NCBI GenBank assembly: GCA_039934455.1 | Contig: JBDTMF010000025.1 | Location: forward strand, 1-30,680 | Direction: 5' to 3' | Length of the DNA stretch: 30,680 nt | From: DASQFQ01 sp039934455 | Lineage (GTDB): Bacteria; Actinomycetota; Thermoleophilia; Solirubrobacterales; Solirubrobacteraceae | Shown here: one piece after another, positions 23,743 through 30,680 of the stretch | How the letters are laid out: each line of letters opens with the position of its first letter | How positions within the stretch are numbered: position 1 is the first letter of the stretch | Notes under the pieces: generated by a model | What the model was told of the DNA's origin: nothing | Database searches by the model: none | What the model saw: the letters and a program-made list of their open reading frames with translations, nothing else | Made by a program: the position numbers and the translations under genes

Positions 23743-23748
23743 TAGCGT
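23743..23748 (+). promoter_or_regulatory. Putative -10 box TAGCGT for the two-component genes
   Basis: TAGCGT fits TANNNT and lies 8 bases before the response-regulator ATG; no Shine-Dalgarno is seen, so a leaderless start is likely. It stands within the 62-base gap after the GT39 gene, so the two-component pair may have its own promoter in addition to read-through. Confidence 0.35.
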
Positions 23749-23756
23749 TCGCGATC

Positions 23757-24452
23757 ATGGCCACCCAGGTCCTCGAAATCCTCGTCGCCGACGACGAGTC
23801 CGATCTGCGCGAGCACATCAAGCGGCTCTTCGAGCGCGACGGCCACCGGGTCCTCGCCGTGGCCGACGGGCGCGCCGCGATCGACCGCGCGAGCACCGGA
23901 AGCTTCGACCTCGTGCTGCTCGATGTCTCCCTCGGCGGCGCGCCAGACGGCTACGAGGTCTGCCGCACCCTGCGCGAGCGGCACAACGTCGTGCCGATCA
24001 TCATGCTGACGGCCCTCGACAGCGAGGCTGATGCGGTCCTCGGCCTCGAGGCGGGAGCCGACGACTACGTGACCAAGCCGTTCGGGCCGGCGGAGTTGCG
24101 CAGCCGCATCCGCGCCGTGCTGCGACGGGCTGGTCCTCGAGCGCTCGGCGACGAGGTCCTCCATGCGGGCCCGGTTCAGCTCGACCGCAGCCACCGCACG
24201 GTGACCGCCCACGGGCGGCCCGTCGCGCTGACCTTCTCGGAGTTCGAGCTGCTGCAGGCGATGATGAGCCGCCCCGGTGAGCTGTTCAACCGTCAGGAGC
24301 TGCTGCGCGCGATCTGGGGAGACAGCGCGTACCGCGATCCGCGCGGCATCGATGTCCACGTGCGTCACCTGCGCGAGAAGCTCGAGGCCGTGCCCGAACG
24401 CCCCGCGCTGTTGCTCACGGTCCGCGGTGTCGGGTACCGGTTGCACGCCTAG
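23757..24452 (+). CDS. OmpR/PhoB-type response regulator
   Basis: 231 residues. The receiver domain has acidic residues D12-D13, phosphorylation site D56 (LVLLDVSL), switch threonine T85 (IIMLTALD) and lysine K107 (YVTKPFG). The C-terminal winged helix (about 140-230) reads LTFSEFELLQAMMSRPGELFNRQELL, IDVHVRHLREKLE and VRGVGYRL, the standard OmpR-type DNA-binding domain. Phosphorylation by the adjacent kinase should switch its binding to target promoters. It follows the glycosyltransferases and overlaps the kinase start by one base (TAGTG), so both are made from one message. Targets cannot be read here, but the neighbouring glycosylation and envelope genes are the obvious first candidates. 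Confidence 0.95.
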   Translation: MATQVLEILVADDESDLREHIKRLFERDGHRVLAVADGRAAIDRASTGSFDLVLLDVSLGGAPDGYEVCRTLRERHNVVPIIMLTALDSEADAVLGLEAGADDYVTKPFGPAELRSRIRAVLRRAGPRALGDEVLHAGPVQLDRSHRTVTAHGRPVALTFSEFELLQAMMSRPGELFNRQELLRAIWGDSAYRDPRGIDVHVRHLREKLEAVPERPALLLTVRGVGYRLHA

Positions 24453-25876
24453 TGAGTCTCGGATGGATGCTCGGGCTGCGCGGTCGCCTGACCGCCGCCC
24501 TCCTCGCCATCAGCGCCCTCACGCTCGCGGTCGCCGCCGCGTCGCTGCTCGTTCCACTCGACCGCCAGCTCCGCGATGACGCGCTAGCTTCGCTCGCGCA
24601 GACCGCGCGAGCGGCGCAGCCGGCCTTCAACGACCTGCCGGCCTCGGCGCTCCGGCGCGGCTCCCCGGGCCTCGAGCGGGCTGCAAGCGATCTGCGCCGA
24701 CGCACCGCCGCGGAGGTCGTCGTCCTCGACGACCGGGGGCGGGTTCTCACCGCCACCAACCTCGATCCCGGCGAGACGTTCCCCGATGTCAAGCAGGCGC
24801 TTGAGCAGCGGCGGCTGATCGCCAGCATCGCCACGGTGACGCAGGACGAGCGCGAGCTCCATGTCGCTGTCCCGCTGGAGGCAGCCGGCCGCCGGTTCGG
24901 GTTCGCCATCCGCAAGTCGCTCGACGACCTGACGGCGGCACAGAGCGTGGTCCGCCGCGCGCTGCTCGTGTCCGCCCTCGTCGCCCTCGCGATCGCGCTG
25001 CTCACCGGCGTCGTCCTCGCCACCCGTCTGGTCCGCCGGCTCACGGCGCTGCGCGACGCGACCCTCAAGGTGGCCGAGCTCGGTCCCGCCGCGGACCTCC
25101 ATGCCGACAACACGCGCGACGAGATCGGAGATCTCACGCGCGCCTTCGCGACCATGCAGTCGCGGCTTCGCGAGCAGGAGCAGGCCCGGCGCACGTTCGT
25201 GTCCACCGCCTCGCACGAACTGCGCACGCCGCTGGCCGCGCTTCGGCTCATGCTCCACTCCGTCTCAGAGGAGATCAGCCCGCGTCCTGACTTGGTCGAC
25301 GCTCGTGACCAGCTCGGCCGCGCGCTCGGTCAGACGGAACGCCTCGGCAGGCTCGCCGCGGAGCTGCTCGACCTGAGCCGCGTCGACGCGCGCCTGCCGC
25401 TTCGGCGAGAGCTGCTCGAGCTCAGCGAGCTCGCCCGCTCGGTGATCGCCGAGTTCGAGCCCCGCACGGCCGAGAGCGGGCATCGGATCGAGCTTCTGGC
25501 TCCGGAGGCGTGCTGGGCGGTCGCCGATCCGGGAAGCGTCGCGCAGATCCTGCGCATCGTGGTGGACAACGCGCTTCGCCACTCTCCGCCCGGAGCTCCG
25601 ATCGACATCGAGGTCGAGCTGACCGCCGACCGTCCGGCGGTAAGGGTGCGCGACGGAGGAGCCGGCGTGCCAGGGCAGGAGCGAGAGATCATCTTCGAGC
25701 GCTTCCAACGCGGCAGCAACGTCAGCGCGGACGGCGGCTTCGGCCTCGGGCTCGCGATCGGCCGCGAGCTCGCCCGCCAGATGGAGGGCGAGCTGCTGCT
25801 CGCGGCGGATGGCCCGGGTGCCTGCTTCGTGCTCTCGCTCCATCCGGCGCCTGCTTCTGAAGCCGGCCCGTCCTAA
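24452..25876 (+). CDS. Membrane sensor histidine kinase
   Basis: 474 residues from the GTG at 24452 (ATG 24467 possible). Membrane helix 1 (about 12-36), an extracytoplasmic sensor of about 130 residues (VVLDDRGRVLTATN is PAS/PDC-like), and helix 2 (about 169-192) precede a HAMP segment (TRLVRRLTALRDATLKVAEL, DEIGDLTRAFATMQ). The phosphoacceptor is H255 in STASHELRTPLAAL. The ATPase domain shows the N box (IVVDNALRHSP), G1 (VRDGGAGVP), F box (IIFERFQRG) and G2 (GFGLGLAIGRELA). It phosphorylates the response regulator upstream. The external domain faces the same compartment as the GT39 catalytic loop and the Cache-type lipoprotein, so it may monitor envelope glycan state; that link is inferred from location only. 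Confidence 0.95.
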   Translation: MSLGWMLGLRGRLTAALLAISALTLAVAAASLLVPLDRQLRDDALASLAQTARAAQPAFNDLPASALRRGSPGLERAASDLRRRTAAEVVVLDDRGRVLTATNLDPGETFPDVKQALEQRRLIASIATVTQDERELHVAVPLEAAGRRFGFAIRKSLDDLTAAQSVVRRALLVSALVALAIALLTGVVLATRLVRRLTALRDATLKVAELGPAADLHADNTRDEIGDLTRAFATMQSRLREQEQARRTFVSTASHELRTPLAALRLMLHSVSEEISPRPDLVDARDQLGRALGQTERLGRLAAELLDLSRVDARLPLRRELLELSELARSVIAEFEPRTAESGHRIELLAPEACWAVADPGSVAQILRIVVDNALRHSPPGAPIDIEVELTADRPAVRVRDGGAGVPGQEREIIFERFQRGSNVSADGGFGLGLAIGRELARQMEGELLLAADGPGACFVLSLHPAPASEAGPS

Positions 25877-25920
25877 CGCAGCGCCAACACATGACATGCC
25901 CGTCCCAACCCGGCCGGGCG

Positions 25921-25926
25921 CAGAAT
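25921..25926 (+). promoter_or_regulatory. Putative -10 box CAGAAT for the methyltransferase (leaderless)
   Basis: CAGAAT matches TATAAT at four of six positions and ends 6 bases before the ATG at 25933, the spacing of leaderless genes. No Shine-Dalgarno is present. Confidence 0.3.
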
Positions 25927-25932
25927 CGGGGC

Positions 25933-26757
25933 ATGGTCGATACGGAACTCAAGGCGATGCTCACGCACGACGAGCGCCACTGGTGGTACCAGGGTCGGCG
26001 CCGAATCCTGCGCGCGGCGCTCTCGCGCCTGAAGCTGCCGGGTGATGCCGAGCTGCTCGACGCCGGATGCGGGTCGGGCCGGACCCTCGACGAGCTCGCC
26101 GCCTTCGGCCGCCTCACCGGCGTCGACGTGAGCCCCGCCGCTGTCGCCGCCGCGCGAGCCCGCGGCCACCGCCACGTCCTCGTCGCGGAGGTCGAGCGCC
26201 TTCCGCTCGGCACCGGGGAGTTCGATCTTGTCACCTGCCTCGACGTCCTCGAGCACACGGCCGACGACGGACGGACACTTCGGGAGCTGCATCGGGTGAC
26301 GCGTCCCGGCGGCCACCTGCTGCTGACCGTTCCCGCTTACCCGTCACTGTGGTCCTACCACGACGTCGCCAACTGCCACTTCCGCCGCTACCGGCGGGCG
26401 AGCCTCCTGCACGCGACCCTCGCCGCGGGGTGGACGACGGTCTCCATCACGCACTTCAACGCCGCGCCGCTCGCGCCGGCGGCGCTCGTGCGCATCGCGC
26501 GGCGACTGCGTGCTCGATCCGACACACGATCGGACCTCGAGCGCACCCCGCCCTGGCTGAACGGCCTGCTCGGTATGCCGTCGCGGCTCGAGTCGGATCT
26601 CGTACGGCGCGGCGTACCCATTCCCGCCGGCCTCTCGCTGCTCGCCGTGCTGCGCAACGACAAGCCACTCCCCCTACGCGCCTCGCTGTCCCCCCATCAC
26701 AACACCCACGAAAGGAACCTCCCGTGGCACGCCATGCCCCTGCACCCCGCCGCCTGA
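25933..26757 (+). CDS. Class I SAM-dependent methyltransferase
   Basis: 274 residues. It opens ERHWWYQGRRRILRAAL, a pattern seen in methyltransferases that sit in glycan or lipid gene clusters. The SAM site is LLDAGCGSGRTLDEL (41-55), then the acidic end of strand 2 in TGVDVSPAAVAAARARG, and FDLVTCLDVLEHTADD as motif II with LHRVTRPGGHLLLTVPAYP. WSYHDVANCHFRRYRRASL is a later conserved stretch of these enzymes. It may methylate a sugar or polyprenyl-linked product of the glycosyltransferases upstream; this is inference. The last 25 residues (from LPLRASLSPHH) look unlike the family. They overlap a separate possible start at 26724 preceded by AAAGGAA, so the original end may lie earlier. Confidence 0.85.
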   Translation: MVDTELKAMLTHDERHWWYQGRRRILRAALSRLKLPGDAELLDAGCGSGRTLDELAAFGRLTGVDVSPAAVAAARARGHRHVLVAEVERLPLGTGEFDLVTCLDVLEHTADDGRTLRELHRVTRPGGHLLLTVPAYPSLWSYHDVANCHFRRYRRASLLHATLAAGWTTVSITHFNAAPLAPAALVRIARRLRARSDTRSDLERTPPWLNGLLGMPSRLESDLVRRGVPIPAGLSLLAVLRNDKPLPLRASLSPHHNTHERNLPWHAMPLHPAA

Positions 26758-27168
26758 TGCTCGTCGCCGGCGGTGCCGGTCACAGCCGACTCATGTTCCG
26801 CCCGAGTAACGCGGAGCGCCCCGCCCCCGCCGTGTACCGCCCGCCGAACCCCGGGGTACGCGCCATCACGCCGCCGGTCACCGGTGACTGGCCGCCCCAA
26901 GCCCTCAAGGGCGGCGCTGACGAGGACACGGTCACCCCGCTCCAGCGCGCCGCCACGGGCATCGAGCCCATGCCGGTGGCGCGCTCACCTCCGCACCACA
27001 GAACTCCAGCCGCCGCGCCGACCGGGTCGCGCCCTTGCGCGGCCCGTCGCCGTGGTGGTCGCTCTCGCCGGCGCACGAGTCCACCGCGCCAGAGACACTC
27101 GGCGACCGACAGGGGACGACGTGCGGAGCACGACCGAGCCCTTGGCCGACCGGCTCGACGACGACTTG
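26724..27168 (+). other. Gap with a possible decayed small gene
   Basis: AAAGGAA, 6 bases, GTG at 26724 is a good translation start and opens VARHAPAPRRLMLVAGGAG, then Pro-rich sequence (FRPSNAERPAPAVYRPPNPG, ITPPVTGDWPPQAL) through about 26960. Past that point the frame turns Arg-rich and non-protein-like. Another frame briefly shows a hydrophobic stretch (LARPVAVVVALAGARV, about 27040-27085) with a charged tail. The likely story is a small secreted or membrane protein broken by a frameshift. No firm gene is called in the 411 bases from 26758 to 27168. Confidence 0.3.
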
Positions 27169-28068
27169 CTAGCGCGGGAGGCGATGGGCGGCGAAGAAGC
27201 GCCACACCACCTCGTTGACGCGTAGACCCGACGGATTACGGCGAGGGAAAGGCGGAGCGGCGCCGGGCCAGCCGTGGTCGGTGCCCTGCAGGCGCACGTG
27301 CTCAACCGAGAGGCCGTCCGGGCAGGCCAGATGGTGGAAGCGCAGCACGAGCCGGCTCGGCCGCTCAGCTTCGGTTCGCGTGGAACAGCCGTCGCGCTCG
27401 GCCCAGTCGGTGACGAAGTCCTTGGGGTTGCCTTCGTGCTCGGGCCCACGTCCCTCATAGGGGACGACGGGATCGGCCGTGCCGTGGATCTCCAGCAGCG
27501 AAGCGCGGCGGTTGGCTGGGCACGGATCGAGCGCGCGGTAGCCGCCGGCGACGGGCGCCACGGCGGCGATCGTCCCCGCGAGCTGGCAGCCCACGCGGGC
27601 GGCGAAGCCGCCGCCGTTGGACACCCCGGTCGCGAACATGCGCGCCGTGTCGGCGCACGCCAGCCGCTCGGCCTGCGGGAGCAGCGCCCTCAGCCGTCCC
27701 ACGTCGTCGGGCGCCATGGAGCGGTTGAGGCTCCAGAAGTGCGAGCCCGACCCCGCGGTGGGGTAGAGCACGGCGAAGCCGTGACGGTTGGCGGTACGAG
27801 ACAGGCCCGTGTAGGCGGCGAAGCTCGGGCCGTTCCCGCCCGCCCCATGGAAGGCCACCACGAGCGCCATGGGCAGCCGCGCCCTTCGCGGGACGTGCAA
27901 AAGCGCGCCTCCGAGCATGCGCTCGCCGGCAACCGGCCGGCACGGCTCAGCCGCGACTGTCCCCTGATCGCCTCCCGCCCCCGGCGAGTCGACGGGCGCG
28001 AACAGGATGCCGGCGACGAGGGCCGTCGCGATCAACAACCACGGAGTGTGACGCAGGCGAAGTGGCAT
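27169..28068 (-). CDS. Secreted PHB-depolymerase/feruloyl-esterase-like hydrolase
   Basis: 299 residues from the ATG at 28068, where a signal peptide begins (TPWLLIATALVAGILFAPV). It belongs to the polyhydroxybutyrate depolymerase (LpqC-like) group of alpha/beta hydrolases: ALVVAFHGAGGNG with the oxyanion loop, VLYPTAGSGSHFWSLN, nucleophile S150 in GVSNGGGFAAR, acid D199 in IHGTADPVVPYEG, and H265 in QGTDHGWPG. The catalytic triad is complete and cysteines suitable for disulfides are present. It should cleave short polyester or aromatic ester bonds outside the cell. Sequence in frame upstream of 28068 overlaps the end of the GtrA-like gene and is not part of the protein. The predicted end HRLPR is normal for the family. 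Confidence 0.87.
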   Translation of the reverse strand: MPLRLRHTPWLLIATALVAGILFAPVDSPGAGGDQGTVAAEPCRPVAGERMLGGALLHVPRRARLPMALVVAFHGAGGNGPSFAAYTGLSRTANRHGFAVLYPTAGSGSHFWSLNRSMAPDDVGRLRALLPQAERLACADTARMFATGVSNGGGFAARVGCQLAGTIAAVAPVAGGYRALDPCPANRRASLLEIHGTADPVVPYEGRGPEHEGNPKDFVTDWAERDGCSTRTEAERPSRLVLRFHHLACPDGLSVEHVRLQGTDHGWPGAAPPFPRRNPSGLRVNEVVWRFFAAHRLPR

Positions 28069-28462
28069 CCAGGGCACTCGTGCCGCGGCTGCGGAACGTC
28101 CAACCGCGGTCGAGCACGAACATAAGCAGAGTAACGGGCCCGAGGGCGCCGACCTGCGCCGTGAGCCGCCCGAGACCCAGCGAGACGGCGGCATGCAGCA
28201 GCGCGATATTGGCGGCCGGCCCCGCCACCTGCACCGCCAGATAGCGAAGGCCGGTGAAGCCGACGGAGCCTGTGTGGGCGAACGTCCAGGTTCGGTTGAG
28301 CGCGAAGCCGGTCAGCGCGCCGAGCGCGAACGCCGCGGCTCCCGCGGGCAGCTAGTGCAAGCCGGCGCTGAGCAGCGCCGCGAAGCTGAGCACGGTCACC
28401 GCGCTGTTGGCCGCGCCTACGGCGGAAAAACGCCGGAGCTGGGCGGGCAGGTTGCGAATCAC
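27947..28462 (-). pseudogene. GtrA-family flippase interrupted by one amber codon
   Basis: From the GTG at 28462 the frame reads IRNLPAQLRRFSAVGAANSAV and VLSFAALLSAGLH, then TAG at 28352-28354. It continues unchanged with LPAGAAAFALGALTGFALNRTWTF, LRYLAVQVAGPAANIALLHAAV and LGPVTLLMFVLDRGWTFRSRG. These are all four helices and both NRxWTF motifs of GtrA, the polyprenyl-phosphate-sugar flippase. The position of the stop is usually Tyr in the family, so one base change (TAC or TAT to TAG) explains it. Everything else is intact, so the change is recent, an assembly error, or the codon is suppressed. The frame runs on past the esterase start to 27947, beyond the likely natural end near 28080. 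A flippase would fit the GT2/GT39 genes upstream. Confidence 0.75.
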
Positions 28463-28804
28463 GTCGACAACGCTAGTCCCCCCCGAGGACGATTCGGGCC
28501 GATCGCAACCGGATGCGTACGGACTGCTCACGGCGCGCAACATTCGTGCGTCCGGAGCGGCTGCCTGCGCCAGGGGCGCCGTAGTCCGCGTGAGTTGGCT
28601 GCCCAAATCCCCTGCCGCGCATTCCGCCTTACATCGCCCGATCGCGGCCCGAACGCGTGGCAGACCCAGACACTTGGCAACTCGGGATTGCAGGTGTTTC
28701 CGCCCGAATACATAGCCGTCCCCGACGACTCAACCGCTGTGTCACCGGTTCGGCGTCTCCTCGCGGTGTGCTTCTCCCGCGTGCCTCCCAGTCAGCGGCC
28801 CCGC
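28463..28804. other. Gene-free spacer
   Basis: About 340 bases between the GtrA pseudogene and the propeller fragment. It contains a G/C run (about 28490) and AT-richer sequence than its surroundings near 28700, but no frame with a start signal and protein-like composition. It should carry the promoter of the minus-strand GtrA gene; none was identified. Confidence 0.4.
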
Positions 28805-29035
28805 CTAGATGAAGAGGCCGTCGGAGTGACCGGTGGCGTAGACGCGCCCGTTTTGGCCGATGGCGAGCACTTCGGGGTTGTCGACGTTTGGGAAGCTCGC
28901 GGCTCCGAGAGATCGGCGAACGCTCCCGTCGGCAGCGAGCGCGGCGAGAACGTGCCGGTGCGAACGGCAACCGCAACCGTAGAGGACGGCTGTCCCGAGT
29001 CTTCGCCCGCGGTCGCGCCGCCGGGCTGGATTCAC
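28805..29035 (-). pseudogene. C-terminal fragment of a beta-propeller repeat protein
   Basis: The minus-strand frame ends with HVLAALAADGSVRRSLGA, then NPEVLAIGQNGRVYATGHSDG and LFI. 'ADGSVxRSxG' and 'GQNGRVYATG' spacing is that of short propeller or delta-60-type repeats in secreted proteins. Only about 1.5 repeats remain, and residues before GCGCRSHRH are Arg-rich and unlike the family. No start codon with a ribosome binding site was found, so this is the tail of a gene whose front part has been lost, just downstream of the CsbD-like gene. Confidence 0.45.
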
Positions 29036-29042
29036 CGGGGGC

Positions 29043-29225
29043 TTACCGGCGCAGGGCGTCCCTGAGGTGCCCCCAGCGCTCGCGCAGCCGGCCGCGGGCC
29101 TGATCAGCGCGACCCTGCCTGGCCTGCCGGCGATTGCCAGTCAGCGCGCCGATCGCCTCCCTGAATCGGCCCTGGGCCTGCTCGTTCGTGCCTTTCGCTC
29201 GGTTCTCGCTTCCACTCCTGGCCAT
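29043..29225 (-). CDS. CsbD-like stress protein (UPF0337)
   Basis: 60 residues from the ATG at 29225, preceded by GGAGG at 8 bases; the ATG at 29240 would place that site inside the gene. The sequence SENRAKGTNEQAQGRFREAIG and ADQARGRLRERWGHLRDAL follows the CsbD pattern of charged KAKG..EQ..G..KEA.G..TG..(Q)..G..DQ..G repeats with a conserved LTGN in the middle. CsbD proteins are small, hydrophilic, largely helical and induced by general stress; their molecular role is not known. The lone gene is probably monocistronic. Arginine replaces most of the family's lysines, as expected at this base composition. Confidence 0.88.
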   Translation of the reverse strand: MARSGSENRAKGTNEQAQGRFREAIGALTGNRRQARQGRADQARGRLRERWGHLRDALRR

Positions 29226-29419
29226 GTCGGCGTCCTCCATCGCGTGTACGCGCGTGCTCCATCCAGTCTCCCACCCGCTGCCACCTGAATGATCGACCGT
29301 TCATCTCCATCGGCCTCTCGACGTGTCCCCCGGGTGCACGTGTGACATTGTCTGCTGGATCGCGGCGTCTCGCTCCTGCTAGATGACCGGAGGAGTGGCA
29401 GAGTAGTGTGAATGGGCGT

Positions 29420-29440
29420 GGCCGGTTGTCGTGACCGGCC
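29420..29440 (+). promoter_or_regulatory. Perfect 7+7 inverted repeat upstream of the thiolase
   Basis: GGCCGGT (29420-29426) and ACCGGCC (29434-29440) are perfect inverted copies around a 7-base spacer, ending 25 bases before the thiolase GTG. It is the right size for a TetR-family dimer site, the usual regulators of fatty-acid degradation genes. As RNA it would also fold into a hairpin close to the ribosome binding site. No regulator gene is adjacent. Confidence 0.45.
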
Positions 29441-29465
29441 GGGATGGTGAGGAGAGTGAGCGACA

Positions 29466-30644
29466 GTGACCGATGTGGTCATCAGCTCGGCGGCCCGTAC
29501 TGCGGTGGGCGGCTACGGCAAGAGCCTGCGCGACGTGGCACCGACCGACCTCGGCGCCGTCGTGGCTCGCGCGGCGTTGGAGCGCGCCGGCGTGGAAGGG
29601 GTGCAGGTCGATCAGGTCGTGTTCGGAAACGTGATCCACACCGCGCCGGAGGACATGTACATGGCCCGCGTGGTCGGGATCAAGGCGGGCATACCGAAAG
29701 AGGCGCCGGCGTTGACGGTCAACCGGCTGTGCGGCAGCGGCGTGCAGGCGATCGTCTCGGCCGCGCAGGCGATCAAGACGGGAGACGCCGAGGTCGCGCT
29801 GGCGGGCGGGGCGGAGTCGATGAGTCGCGGCGCGTATTGGAACTTGAGCGAGCGCTGGGGCGCGCGCATGGGCGACGTCAAGCTGATCGACGCCGTCGTC
29901 GGCAGCCTCACCGACCCGTTCGACGACATCCACATGGGGATGACCGCCGAGAACCTCGCCGAGTCCCACGAGCTCTCCCGCGAAGCGCAGGATGACTTCT
30001 CCTTCGAGTCGCACCGCCGGGCGCAGGCAGCGATCGACAGCGGCAAGTTCGACGACGAGATCGTGCCGGTCGAGGTCAAGGCCAAGCGGGAGACCGTCGA
30101 GTTCAAGGTCGACGAGCACGTGCGCCGCGACGTCGCCCGCGACGTGTTTTCCAAGCTCAAGCCGGCGTTCATGAAAGGTGGGACGGTGACGGCCGGCAAC
30201 GCCGCCGGCGTCAATGACGCAGGCGCGGCGGTGATCGTCATGTCGGCGAAGAAGGCGGAGGAACTCGGGGCGCCGGTGTGCGCCCGCATCGTCTCGTGGG
30301 CCGTCTGCGGCGTGGAGCCCAAGACGATGGGGATCGGGCCTGTGCCGGCGGTGCGGCGGGCGCTGGAGCGAGCGGGCAAGACGCTCGACGACGTCGACGT
30401 GATCGAGCTCAACGAGGCGTTCGCCGCCCAGTCGCTCGCGGTGATGAAAGACCTCGACCTCGACCCGGCGAAGGTCAACCCGAACGGCGGCGCAATCGCG
30501 CTCGGACACCCGATCAGCGCGACCGGCGCGCTCATCACCGCCAAGATCCTCTCCGAGATGGAACGCGAGGATCACAAACTCGGGCTCGTCACGCTCTGCA
30601 TCGGCGGCGGCCAGGGCATCGCCATGCTGCTCGCGCGCGACTGA
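29466..30644 (+). CDS. Acetyl-CoA C-acetyltransferase (thiolase)
   Basis: 392 residues, full length for the family. Catalytic residues fall exactly at the classic positions: C89 in NRLCGSGVQAI, H348 in GHPISATGA and C378 in LCIGGGQG, with NEAFAAQ also present. The protein should condense two acetyl-CoA to acetoacetyl-CoA or run the reverse cleavage, feeding polyester storage, mevalonate-type or beta-oxidation routes. The loop GGAESMSRGAYW is typical of the biosynthetic branch. The start is the GTG at 29466, with AGGAGAG about 11 bases upstream, a rather long spacing. The gene stands alone at the right edge. The inverted repeat at 29420 suggests repression by a lipid-responsive regulator. A PHB-depolymerase-like gene 1.4 kb away hints at polyester metabolism, though that enzyme is secreted. 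Confidence 0.95.
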   Translation: MTDVVISSAARTAVGGYGKSLRDVAPTDLGAVVARAALERAGVEGVQVDQVVFGNVIHTAPEDMYMARVVGIKAGIPKEAPALTVNRLCGSGVQAIVSAAQAIKTGDAEVALAGGAESMSRGAYWNLSERWGARMGDVKLIDAVVGSLTDPFDDIHMGMTAENLAESHELSREAQDDFSFESHRRAQAAIDSGKFDDEIVPVEVKAKRETVEFKVDEHVRRDVARDVFSKLKPAFMKGGTVTAGNAAGVNDAGAAVIVMSAKKAEELGAPVCARIVSWAVCGVEPKTMGIGPVPAVRRALERAGKTLDDVDVIELNEAFAAQSLAVMKDLDLDPAKVNPNGGAIALGHPISATGALITAKILSEMEREDHKLGLVTLCIGGGQGIAMLLARD

Positions 30645-30680
30645 GCCCGCCGTCAGGCACCCCGCCGCGAAGAGCTCCAG

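Overview
The window is about 30.7 kb of high-GC actinobacterial-type chromosome. The GC-rich third codon positions, a SARP/BTAD regulator, a PknB-type kinase with a YVTN propeller and a solute-binding domain, and many ATGA-coupled genes suggest a Thermoleophilia-like soil actinobacterium (Solirubrobacter/Conexibacter type). The lineage is inferred from gene content only; there is no rRNA gene here. No CRISPR array, complete insertion sequence or intact prophage was seen.

Layout. 1-718 is a decayed zone on the minus strand: frameshifted pieces of a GT4 trehalose-synthase-like glycosyltransferase fused to a broken second copy of an FAD-oxidoreductase N-terminus. The intact FAD oxidoreductase lies beside it (727-2109, minus). 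2480-3045 holds two small coupled genes, and 3225-6707 a large Ser/Thr kinase whose outside half is a seven-blade YVTN propeller plus a family-5 solute-binding domain. Nine bases away, convergent, is a SARP regulator fused to stress-protein-like domains (6717-8321). Its promoter carries three heptamers at exact 11-bp periodicity, 8 bp from a -10 box. Then come a small membrane-anchored secreted protein, a secreted cupin, a terminator, the 3' half of a tRNA-Asp-like gene (possible attachment site), a zinc alcohol dehydrogenase and a RibD/DHFR-like reductase. A shattered DUF1345-type membrane gene and a secreted protein with a 39-bp tandem repeat follow.

13.5-20.3 kb is an envelope region. It has a rhomboid-like membrane protein, an EamA/DMT-type transporter coupled to a secreted esterase, a small membrane ORF, and two tandem MprF-like aminoacyl-phosphatidylglycerol synthases coupled to a short DedA-like ORF. 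20.4-26.8 kb is a plus-strand run: soluble GT2 (DPM1/GtrB-like), lipoprotein, GT39 membrane glycosyltransferase (YkcB-like), OmpR-type response regulator, sensor kinase and methyltransferase. The three sugar genes overlap by 1-4 bases, as expected for a polyprenyl-phosphate-sugar extracytoplasmic glycosylation pathway with its own two-component control. A GtrA-type flippase gene that could complete this pathway lies downstream at 27947-28462 but carries one in-frame amber codon.

27.2-30.7 kb has a secreted PHB-depolymerase-like esterase, the GtrA pseudogene, a propeller-protein fragment, a CsbD-like protein, and a complete biosynthetic-type thiolase preceded by a perfect 7+7 inverted repeat.

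Several genes are interrupted (GT4, FAD N-terminus, DUF1345, GtrA, propeller fragment). They may be real decay or, in part, base-level assembly errors; only reads can separate these.
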